Assembly (NCBI GenBank): GCA_001600875.1
Contig: BCLD01000017.1
Location: forward strand, 591,417 to 650,913
Direction: 5' to 3'
Length of the DNA stretch: 59,497 nucleotides
DNA from: Solicoccozyma terricola
Taxonomy: Eukaryota > Basidiomycota > Tremellomycetes > Filobasidiales > Piskurozymaceae
Shown in pieces: positions 26,620-37,183 of this stretch (position 1 is its first letter; every line of letters starts with the position of its first letter). The notes beneath the pieces were generated by a model. It did not search any database and had not been told where the DNA came from. It worked only from the letters and a program-made list of their open reading frames with translations. The position numbers were made by a program, and so were the translations under genes.

Positions 26620-26938
26620 GTTGAGTGAACGGTTAGTATGGAATTGCGAGAGAGACTTGTTAGCGTATTGGAATCTAGGTCGTGATCTGGTAGAGACTCT
26701 ACAGAAGGTGTTGAACATGTACTCGTCCAGACGGGTTCGATGCCAGCCAGATCTACGACCACAGATCTGGGTAAAATGGGATCGCGTGGTCCGGCTATCT
26801 CCGATCTGGTGAAAACGTCGTCACGGTAGCAGCTACCGTCCATTCTCAAGGACACATCGTCCTGTCAGTCTATGCTGAATACATTCTACGCTACCATGCG
26901 CAATGTCTACAAAGTGAGTGTCTGCACGGATACATTTC
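26620..26938. promoter_or_regulatory. Proline iminopeptidase upstream region
   Basis: This 319-bp stretch lies upstream of the peptidase start and downstream of the ABC1 kinase stop. No motif stands out, apart from a duplicated decamer-like ACATCGTCCTGT(C/A)A at about 26852-26864 and 26952-26964, the second copy lying in the last coding exon of the kinase. Confidence 0.35.
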
Positions 26939-29900
26939 TCATCCCAAGAAAACATCGTCCTGTAAATCTATACCGAATTCATCCTTGGCCATCTGGTAGA
27001 AGCAACGTAAGCTGTCAGCAGTATGCTGCAATCCACAGACGGACCCCTCGACTTACCTTCTCAAACTGATGCTGAAGGCTTGTTTCCCAACCTTCCTGTC
27101 CACTATTCCACCCTGTAATCGTCCACCTCCGCTCCCGTCAGCGTTCCTTTCTCCAACCCAGGCGCCAATTTTCTTTTTCCCACTCACATTGCCGAACCCT
27201 CGATGAGAAGAACGTAGCATCTAATGCTAAAAGCGCCAATGTAAACACCACCTGATCTACTCTATCGCGTAACCACGCTGAAATCCCGACATGCCATAGA
27301 GTACGGTTTTGATTGGTCAAGAATGCCTCGGAGTAGCCTTTGGATGCCCACTGCAGATCGTGAAACAAGAGATATAAGCCTGTGGCGAGGGGGGATTCTC
27401 TTTTTGGGAAGAAGGGGAAAGAAGTCCTTGCTCACATGGGCTGTAATGTTGATCCTAGGCGACGGCGACCCAAGGGCCTGCATTGGAATACCATTCAGCC
27501 TATTTTTCCCCCAATGCCGACTCAACCAACTCTCAAACCTCACCTGGTTATTCGCCTGCATCATCCGCTGACATCTTGTCAAGAATATCAGCTCCTGCGC
27601 AAATGAAGTAGCAAATCAGTATCCAGTCTAGTAGCGAACCCCAACTGTACTTTGAACGCACGCGAGGTATGAGAGCCTCGTTAGCCAACATCGTCCTCAA
27701 CCTCCTCTTCAATTCCACCTGCTGTTCGTATTCCGTCAACTCCTTCTTGGGAGGGTCGTTCTTATTTTGCTTTGATTTATCGACTTTGAAAGGTCGTAGG
27801 AGGATGGCAGAGGCGAACCTGGTAACAGGATCGGCATCAGGCGAAGGTGTGATCGAAAAGGCAGTTGAAAAACAACTCACATGTTCACGTCCAAATCGAT
27901 CCCCCATTCGTGAGCGATTCGCTCAATCGCGGGGAGGTCAAGAACGAACAGACTTCTCCATAGCGTGCAATACTGCTCCTTGAATATCTTGGAAAGCGGA
28001 ATATCTGTACGGAGACTTTTGTAAGCCGAATTCGAACGCCGAACGGTATTGGGTGTGCGACTTACAGAGACCGTGGTCGATGAGGACCTAGCCAAGGGGA
28101 AGATGTGGTGATCAGCAACCAGATAAGCAAGGGGTCCTCAATCGGGACATTCACGACTTGGGGTTTCCTGGGATTTGATGGGTGCGGTCGAACAAGAATG
28201 TTACCGGGGTGAGGATCGCAATGTACCTGGCGTGTCAAAACGTGAACATTCTATCAGCATGAACACATTGATTGAATTTGTCATGGACTACTTACGAATC
28301 CCCACGTGAACGTCATGGCGCTTGCGACTATGATGAGACCACACACGTCATTGTAAGTCCAAGATCGGGTTGAACACCACCTGCTGTGTAAATACCTTCA
28401 ATAGCCGTATCCATGACTTCTCTAGGCTTGAAACCCCAACCCTCGATCTGTTTCCTATCCGTCAATCTGTTCTATCTCCATCAGCCCATTTCTAATTTCC
28501 CAAACACAATCCATCCCGCCATCCAACTCACCTACAACCATCAACATACTCCATCACCATAACCCTATCGCTGCCTACCACTTCATCATACACCTTTGGG
28601 ACATATACTTTATGACGCAGCTCGGGTGTTGTACTGAGGTGGATGTCGCAGATACGCGCGTTTTGAGCCTCGTTGAGGAAGGAAGTCTCGAGACGCATTT
28701 GTTCGGATACGTAATCGGCAATAAAGTAGACTGGGGAGAAGCAAAAGAAAAAAGACAACAACGACATTTAACCATGACATTAGAACCAATCAATATCAGG
28801 TCTTCCGTAAGCGTAGTTGTGGTCGGACTCACGAGGCATATTGAAGATTCTTTCAGATAGATACATCAACGTTCTATAACTCCATAAATCCCATTCCATC
28901 TGTTCCCTAATAGCGGGTTTCTGAACTTTGACCGCAACTGTCTCTTCCCATTTTCTCGTCCCATCCGATCGTGTTATAGTCGCCAGATGGACTTGAGCGA
29001 TACTAGCTGATGCCATTGGAATTTCATCAAATGTAACAAAGATCTCGGTTGGTTTCTTCCCGAAATCCTGTATAAACACTTTTTCAATCTCATGATATGG
29101 AACGTTTGGAGCTGAATCGAAAATATTTGCAAAGGCAGTCCGATATGGAGCTGGTAGGAGAGCAGCTTGTAATCCTACTGCTTGACCTAGTTTGATGTAA
29201 AGCCCTTGATTAGTGGTGACGAGATCTAAAAGACGAGTAGCGACACGGGCATGGAGGGTATCGATTGAAGTTGCACTTGAAGGATTGAAGTTGAGTTTGA
29301 CTAAGAAGGAGGGTGGGGTGCGATTTAAAGGTGGGACGTGTATGAATTAGCGGGATGTGTTGTATCGACGGAAGGGAGAGTTCGGGAGAACTCACAGTCT
29401 AAAGTGATGATTAAACTGCATTATCGAACGAAAAAAAAAACCAGAATCACCATCAGCTTTCTTTCTCCCATCTCCCTCCATTCTCATTCCTTCAACCGAA
29501 GTGCCTCCGCCCCTCCATCCCCCAACTTGCCACACTCACCCGGTCCATAACGCTCTGACGGTCCTCCTAATAGCACTTTCATAAAACGTCTTGTCCATTT
29601 GATATCCTAAAAGAGTCAACGATGATAGGATGAGGATGATGCGAAGAAGACGATATGGGATGGTACGTGGTTGTACGATGGTTTGAGATGGGGATTGGAG
29701 TGTGGATGACGTCAAATCAGGAAAAGTAGTGGTTGAGGTGGATAATTGACGTAACATATCAAACGTCCTCCGTGGTATTTTCAAGCGTCCAACAATACCA
29801 GGACGACCAAACCATATTGATCTTCCCACTATTCGTATATCTGCCTTGCTAGTCGTTGAAAACGGGGATCGATGATATACCGTAGATATCCTGCATGTCC

Positions 29901-29955
29901 GACGAGTAGGTGCGAAGATAGATGATCTATGGAGGATAATCCTGGATGTGGCCAT
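26939..29955 (-). CDS. Mitochondrial ABC1/ADCK1-type atypical kinase (Mcp2/Cqd-like)
   Basis: UbiB/ABC1 family protein closest to human ADCK1 and the yeast Mcp2/Cqd2 type, implicated in mitochondrial lipid or coenzyme Q distribution. A basic, Ser/Arg-rich presequence (MATSRIILHRSSIFAPTRR) is followed by a membrane segment (YRLLRIILILSSLTLLGYQM). Family motifs: KLGQAVGLQAALLPAPYR (KxGQ), MASASIAQVHLA (the Ala-rich loop that replaces the P-loop), VAVKVQKPAIREQMEWDLWS, LETSFLNEAQNA, DRVMVMEYVDG, GFVHCDPHPGNILVRPHP (catalytic Asp and Asn) and VVLIDHGLYIPLSKIFKEQY (DFG-equivalent). The C-terminus ends MAKDEFGIDLQDDVFLG after a last intron. The C-terminal half is split into many small exons. ADCK1 kinship rests on the LWRSL and FLNE blocks; the precise yeast orthologue cannot be fixed by eye. 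Confidence 0.87.
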
Positions 29956-32919
29956 CCTGTTACCGAGAGGGAGTCGCGCGCGACGAGCACGTTGGATGTG
30001 TCGAGGAGGAGGAGTGGTGGTTCGAGGCTATGTTTGCTATCGGTGCTGATTGAATGGTATGGTCGTTGGTGCTATTCAATAATTACGAGGATCGATCGAA
30101 GCCGGTCCCTGGACCAGATGACGTCAGCACAGATGACGTCAGCAGTTTTTGTGTACCGATCCACCCATAACACAGACGGATCATCACTATCTCCTGAGAA
30201 TAAACAGATTGGAAATGCAGTGGCTCAATGACGATGCTGTGAGAAGATGTATTGTACAAGTTGCTCACCACCACATGTGGCGGTAATGTCACAACAACAT
30301 TGAAACGGGTTGTCACTATGGCGGTCGGTTCATATGATCGGCTGGTGCGGGCGGGGCCCCTTGGGGAAACCATTTTCGTCAATAATGTCATCTAACATTC
30401 CATACGGTTAGACAATAATGTTGAACCTCTCGTGCCCACGCTCAACAACTCTTCCACGTATCAGTCGAGGAAGATTGAGGTTAATTCCTAGTCATATCCA
30501 ATCGAGAAGAATCCTCAGCTCCGCTTCCGGACACCGACGTTCTCTTCTTTGGTCGAGCTCTACCACTGGTTTTGGAGGGGGGTGTGTGTAAAGTCAACGC
30601 AAGAAGGTAGCAGTTGCAAATAATGATGCCTTGAGAGACCGGAGGTAGTGAGATGTCGCCATGGGAGATATGATATGATCTCCAACGGGGAGCTGTGATT
30701 TTATTGGCCGTTTGTCCAAGTCGGGTCTCGTTCTCAGTCTCGCCTCGGTCTCGGTCTCGATCTCTCTCTCGATCTCTCTCTCGGACTCTCTCTCCGACAA
30801 GCCATCGTCGTTGGTGGGTGTGGGGGGTACCCCTATCCCTCGGTGTCTTCTGCCAAACTTCGCGCCGGCACAGACCCGGGATTTTCATTACCGACGCCGG
30901 CAAATGCCGACGGCAGTTCGGGAGTGTTGAGCCTGAACGCTTATCCCCCGATTTATCTTCCGTGTTTCGTTTCCATCTCTCCGAGTTCCAGCTGACATCA
31001 CTCCAGGGAATGAGACATCTCGATTGACAATAGGCGACTAGGCGTTGAAAGATAGATGCGCAGTTGTGAAACACAATCCCCCCCGCGGGGGCGGCGCTGC
31101 CCTGCTAACGTGACCGGCGCTAATCGTCCTCCGGCGAGTTGGTGTGATTTCTACGACAATTTCGGGCAAGGGGACCAAGCACTTTCCCGGATGATGAAAC
31201 GAGGGGATCTCCCGATGCATCCGTCCGCTTTTAATTCCGGGATTTTCGGTGAGTGGTACTTGGGCTTGGCAATACAAGTTGTTTGTGTCACCTGGTAGAT
31301 GAAGGACTGCCGAGAAAGTTTGGGTATTGAGTTTTTTTTTTTTTGGGTGTCACTAAGCTTACGAAGTCGGGGGCGAGGGGGACGGAGGGAGGGAGGGTTT
31401 GTGTAATATACAGTCAAGTAAACAGCGGATCATGTGGAGCATTTTCGTTCAGATGTGAGCTGTCATGATGTTTTGATTGGGTCCCTTAGACCTAAAAACA
31501 TGTTTCAGTATTTGGTCTATCTTGTTAAACGGATAAACCAGCACTATCCTCTACCTTTCACCCCCTCCTACACCTTCCTCTCCTCTCCCTCAAACACAGC
31601 GACCGACAGTTCGGTGTAGCACGCCAAAAGAGGGGGGGGGGGGGGGGGAAGGGGGAAGGAGAGGGAAAACGCCTCTCTCATGAGGAGCTGAGTTAGACAT
31701 TCTCAACTAGGATTGATCACCCGGCCCTTTTCGGAGGCGAGAGAGTATCGGAATGTCTGGGCCGTATGTCGTCTTTGCTGCTCTCCCCCCTTCTTACCCA
31801 GTCGATCACGATAATCTGTTAGGAGTTTGATTTGTGCTCACCCCCCTTCTCTTCTGCCCCGCCTCCACCGAGGGTGGCTCGCATGGTGGCGTTGGTTATT
31901 GTTTGATACTAAAATGTATTGGAATAAGGTGAGACTGCCGATGGAATGGAAGGGGAGAAGGGGAAGGTGTATTAGTGTCGGGAGGTTTCAAGGCGGCATG
32001 TCCGGCCCTCCGGGTCATATACGATGCGTTAGTAGCATAACATACCATCCATGTTTTGGGTACAAACGTTTGGATCGTCGGATAACAATACGATCAGGTA
32101 CTGGTTCTTTTTCTTTATATTTTGTTAGGATCGTCTAACCCTAGGTCCCATAGGAAAACCGCTTGAGGTCCCCCCCCTTGCCTCGGGAGACGACATCCCC
32201 CTCCCCCCCCCCCCAAACCCCACCCCCGTCTTTCTGTCTTGCTTGGCGTGCGCTCACAAGCGTTCACAGCGTTCACAGCGTTCTAACAGGTGAATACGAA
32301 CAAGAGGTCGGAGGTGACAGACATTCTCGTCCTCGTTCTCATTCTCATTCAATTAATTGAACAGTGGATTGACTGATCGACATCGCGGATCGGGTTGGGT
32401 GAGTGGATAGTCGGGTGGTGGCGGACGACAGGGGTTTACTGATATCCATGAAACGATCTTCAGCCGGCAGCCGGGCCTTGCCAGTGGACAAATCGGTGTC
32501 GTACCTCGTACCCACCGCCTGCTCCACCGCCCCTGCCTCCGTCTCCGCCTCCGCCGCCTCCGCCGCCACCAGCCCACCAGCCAAAGGACCCCCGTCCGCT
32601 CGCTGTGAGCGGCATCGCGATCACGAACGGGGACCGGGCGGTGTGCTCTCGTGCTGTGCGGGACTGGACGACAAAAGAATTGCCGCTGCCATTCAATCAT
32701 CACTCGGAGCAGGAGAGAACAAGGACGGGGCGGGGCGGGGTCATACACGAACAACATCGTGCACACCATCCAGCAACATCACAACATCATCCATATCCAC
32801 GACTCGACCATCCCATACACCGATCCACCCACTCGAGCCAGACAACTGAGGGTCCCGCTTTCCACCTGGTCCGTCCCGTCTCATCTCGAAAACAACACCC
32901 AGCTTGGTCGTCAGTGAGT
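29956..32919. promoter_or_regulatory. 3-kb divergent intergenic region upstream of an HMG-box regulator
   Basis: The longest gene-free stretch here, lying between the starts of the ABC1 kinase and the HMG-box factor. It contains two perfect TGACGTCA palindromes 15 bp apart (30119-30126 and 30134-30141), a CT/TCTCG-rich simple repeat (about 30720-30800), a GC-rich palindrome near 31080-31095, a 17-base G run (31632-31648), a 12-base C run (32203-32214), three tandem AGCGTTC units (32259-32285) and GCC/TCC repeats (32520-32575). The open frames (up to 197 codons on the minus strand) are mostly Arg-Glu-Asp repeats from the CT-rich tract and look spurious. Part is probably a long 5' UTR of the HMG gene; an upstream non-coding exon cannot be excluded. 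Confidence 0.55.
30119..30141. promoter_or_regulatory. Tandem CRE/ATF-type palindromes
   Basis: Two identical 8-bp palindromes TGACGTCA occur within a direct repeat of GATGACGTCAGCA, centres 15 bp apart. TGACGTCA is the classical binding site of CREB/ATF bZIP proteins such as fungal Atf1/Sko1. They lie about 165 bp upstream of the ABC1 kinase start and 2.8 kb upstream of the HMG gene, so the kinase promoter is the likelier target. Confidence 0.5.
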
Positions 32920-35900
32920 ATGCCACCAGCTCAGTCCTCCCGTCTGGGTCTCCGGAGAGGGAAGAGCTCGAGTGAGGTCACGACGACGACGACGACGAAA
33001 TCCACTCTGACGCCGACGTCGACAAGTTCTGATTCTGCACTCGCAGCGAGCGGAAGAGAAGATTATGACAGCGGGTTGGGAGTGTCGGATGAGGTTGGAG
33101 TTGACGTAGACGGTGGCGGGGAGGGTGAGCGTGGAGATGGTTCGGAAGGTGGGTTGGATGGGATAAAACCTCCGACTCGTCAGTCAAATCCATCATCGTG
33201 TGAAGATACAACGATGCAACCTCGACAACCTATCTCGTCATCGTCAAGGCCACCTCCATCACGAAATCATGCACAATCAGCAGGGCATCAACAGCCACAA
33301 CCACCGCCACAACCACAACAACATCATCAACTCCAATCCTCGTCGAATCACACACAAACATACCTCCCATATCCTACATCGTATCCACAACCGCAACATA
33401 TGAATGGAGAACCATCATTGGGACACTGGATACAGCATGATCAACCTCCTTTACATTCTCATACACAACTTCATATTCCACATCAAAATCATCAACAAAC
33501 ACATTCGACCGCTCACCCGTCACATCATGACTCTCAACATCTATCATCTCCACATTCTCAACCACCACCACCACCACCACCACCACCACCACCACCATCA
33601 TCACTCTCTATCGAGAGACGTATGGCAGAGCCGAATGTTGACACGACGAGGGAGGGTAAAAGATGGCAAGGGAAAGAAGCCGATCGAGAAGGATTCAGTT
33701 TACATTCTCCCCCTCTAGGTGATGGTTATCCTCCACGATCTCGAATACAACATCAACAACCACATCAACCTCGTTCTCATCCATACTATCAATACAACAA
33801 CCCCTCTTTACCTCAATATTATCAACCTCCACCACCACCCCTTCTTCCTCCGCCACAGTATTACATTCCTCCTCAAACACCTTACTATTACGATCAAAAC
33901 GGTACACTTCAACTACTTCAAACTCCAACGAGCGCTCTTGCTGATTCAGGGTACTGGAGTGCAAGTAGCACACAGGGTTATCCAAGTAATCCAAGGATGA
34001 TGATGGCTCCTCCTGCTGGATATCGCGATGAAACCTTAGGAGGACAAGGAACGATGGCTCCAGGTGGATTGATCCCGCAGTCACGAACGACGACGACGAC
34101 TAGTAGTCAATTCAGACAGAATCGATGGGGTTTTAGTGGAAATACAACCAGTGGTGATGGGCCGAATGAATCGGTCGAGGGGAATACACCAATGACGGAT
34201 GATGAAGGAGTAGGAGAAGGGTGGCAAGGGAAGGATTCGAGTTTGATTAAAGATGAAAGAGAGGCGATGGGTGATATCTCGATCGTTCCTGATTCAGATG
34301 AGGACTTGGAGGATGCGGTCGTGGTAAAAGAAGAAATTGACAAAAAGAAAGCGCTAAATGGTGTCGGTCATATATCAAGACCGCCAAACGCTTGGATTCT
34401 TTATCGTTCCGACAAGTTGAAATCGATCGCAGCAGGTGAACGCATCCCATCAGGTGTTCGAGCTCAAGCCGTCGAAGAATCTAGTGGTGATACAGACGTA
34501 TCAACTGAGCCTGGCGCAACTGAGGGTGAATCTTCGTCGGCTCCTGCACATCCGGCACATCCGGGAGACGAATCAAAGAAGAGGAAGAAGAAAAAAAAGA
34601 AGAAACAACCGGCGGCAGCGACGGTGGCGCTTCACGCTGCTCTCGAAGCTGATGCACTCAAGGCTAGTAGTAGAGAAGGAAGTAAAGGAATGCCTCAGGC
34701 GGATATCAGCAAGTTGATCTCCTTGATGTGGAAGGGCGAGAGTAAAGCTGTCAAAGCTCAGTACGAAAAGCTGGCAAACGCGAAGAAAGCAGAGGTGAGT
34801 TGTGAAACATCCCCCGCCGAAAAAGGGGTGTTTGCTTCCGACCGTTCCCTCATTTCATTGACTCTGGTTGATTTTCCCACATAAGCACCAAGCAATGTAC
34901 CCAAACTACAAATACCAGCCGATGAAGAAAGAGGACAAGGACAGGATGAGAATGGAGAAGGAGCAGGAAAAGAAGGTAGCAAGGAGAGAGAAGGCTGACA
35001 AAGTGAAAGCAGGGAGTGAGTAGGGATGTGGCGTGCCCCTTTTTCGCCACAGATCACTCATGATCACCCTTGTCCTCCTCCAGAACCTCGCAGGACTCGA
35101 GCTAAACCCAAGTTACCCAATGCACTCAACCATTACCCACTCTTTCCACCTCAACCTCGTGACGTCGGGTTGGATGGGAGCGGACCTATCTACAGCTACT
35201 CGCCTTCCTTTCCAACGGGTCTCGATATGCCTCCGCGAGCGATCAGCTATTCCTCTTTGCCACAGTCATTGACACCCAAGTCTAGGAAGACAAGTCGACG
35301 TAGTGCGGCAGATACCAGCCCTCACGGCCAAGAGACAAATCGCGACATACATGCCGTGGATGCGACGCAGGTGTACTGGGGTGCTGCACCGGAGCTTCGT
35401 GAGTTGCGCCGACACTTGGTTTTCGCCACCAGCTGACCCAGTCCATCTCGCAGCCATGTCAGGCCCTGCCCAGGTCTCTCAAAACAACTTCTTCCCTCTT
35501 GAACAACAGCAGCATCAACAATATCGCCAGGCACATGCTCTCGACGAGTTGGCTGAGCCACCTGCTGCTTCTAGCGAAATGGGATCTGCTGGGTGGGCAA
35601 CAGAATGGCAAGATCCCCAATGGAGACAGACGCAAACCGAACAAGATCTGATGTTACTTCACGATGAACTCAATCCCGAAATGCTCCAAGGTGGCCACGG
35701 TACCCAGCCACTTCCACCTCCGGAATTATGCTACGCTGTCGATTTCGATCCCAACATGGCGGTGCCTTACATCTTCGAGCCAATGGCAGTCTATTCGAAT
35801 GGGCAACCTATGAATTTCGAGCCAAGCCAGGACGGCGAGTACGCCGAGATGCCGTTTGGTCCATTGGGTGGGGTATCGGCCAGCGACCTGACCGAGATGT

Positions 35901-36917
35901 GGTGTATGCTTGAAGAAGAGGAGAGTCAGAAAGTCCAGCAACCCCAGGGTGGGAACTCGGCATTGGTTCCAGATTGGACCGGGAATGCCGATGATGCCTT
36001 GAGTGGATGGGCAGAGTTGGGTGGTGAGTACGACATCGAAGCATTTGCTGTCTCTAACTTTTCTGACTCATGGCCCATCTTCTACAGTCCTTTACGATGG
36101 AGAAGGCGCACCGGCAATCGAACTCTCCACTGACATTGCCAAAGAGATCGCTTCCAACTGGGCGACAGAGTCATCTTACCAGCATCAGCAAGATGCAGGT
36201 CACGGTGATATCTCCGCGACTGTCGCTTCGGGGGAAGCTTCCGGCAACCATCAACCTCCGATTCTGTCCTACGAGCGCCCGGGATATCTGACGATTCAAG
36301 TTCCAATCAACTCCCTGGATTCGAACTTTGGCGTTCCGGGAGGCGGCGGCATGGCATTGCATGGCGAGGACGCGTCGCTATCGACTTTCACTCCGTTGAG
36401 TCCAGAAGGTCCAGAATTCGCGATGGATGGGATGGGATTCCAGCAGAGCATCGGACAAAGGATGAATGGCGGTGGCGCTATGGCGGATGGCATCCCTTTC
36501 GAGGAAAGAAATACGAGTGGAGCCTCAATACCGATCACGCCGTCTTTCGGAAGCTTCGGTGATCATGGATCGCGATTCGCTTCAAATTCAGCGTACCCTA
36601 TTCTCCAGGTAGGCGAGGAGGACTTTACCGATCCAGGATGGGCGAGGGATGTTTCAGGGATATCAGTCGGAAGAAGCCGTCGGGCGTCATCAATGTTTGG
36701 CATAACTGAGATGCTGGGCACCGATAAGCACGCTTCGGTGAACGAGGTTCGGCTGTGGCCACCATCGATGGAAAAGGATGTTGAACATGGAACGTACATC
36801 GCCGAGGAGGACGATGATGATGTTCCGTTGGCGGTGACGTCGAATAACCATCTGGTGGGACCAGGAGGGGGAGGACGAGGGAGGAGAGCGCGGACGGTCG
36901 CCGCTGTTCACAAGTAG
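32920..36917 (+). CDS. HMG-box transcription factor with an interrupted HMG box (Mat2/Prf1-like)
   Basis: Sequence-specific HMG-box protein of the MATA-HMG type, resembling fungal pheromone-response regulators (Prf1, Mat2, Ste11); the orthologue is not proven. Residues 1 to about 480 are disordered, rich in His, Pro, Gln and Ser, with poly-Pro and acidic stretches. The box starts HISRPPNAWILYRSDKLKSI, is interrupted by about 80 residues containing KKRKKKKKKK (probable nuclear localisation signal), and resumes ADISKLISLMWKGESKAVKA, ending HQAMYPNYKYQPMKKEDK. The C-terminal half is disordered and acidic with many Ser-Pro/Thr-Pro sites (TPLSPEGPEF). Exons 32920-34794, 34886-35015, 35094 onward, one junction near 35400-35455 and one near 36024-36087 join in phase to the stop at 36917. 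The frame is open upstream of 32920 to 32605 but has no ATG, so the start is the first in-frame ATG. Confidence 0.82.
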
Positions 36918-37183
36918 AAAGGAGAGGGAGAGGGAGTGGCAGGAGGAGGAGGAAGCAGGAAGGCATGGCTGGTTTGATTACATCGTCACGGCTTCGGATT
37001 CTTGGTTCGCGTTGCACACATATCGTATAGGTTGTAGATGGACGGACAATGTTATCCAATTGTGTGTCTGCACGACGATCGTGAAGAGCGTCTCCACGAT
37101 CGACGACGTCATCACGGAGTGGGAATGTTTACTTTTCAGCAAATCACGTGCACGGAATGGAATGGTGCTGATGGTCAATATCG

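Noticed and set aside
30481..31074. 197-codon open frame on the minus strand
   Set aside because: Its middle is Arg-Glu-Asp repeats generated by the CT-rich simple repeat, with no conserved domain; the rest is low complexity. Probably chance.
32605..32919. N-terminal extension of the HMG protein
   Set aside because: The frame is open but begins at GTG and has no ATG before 32920. An upstream exon remains possible but is not supported.
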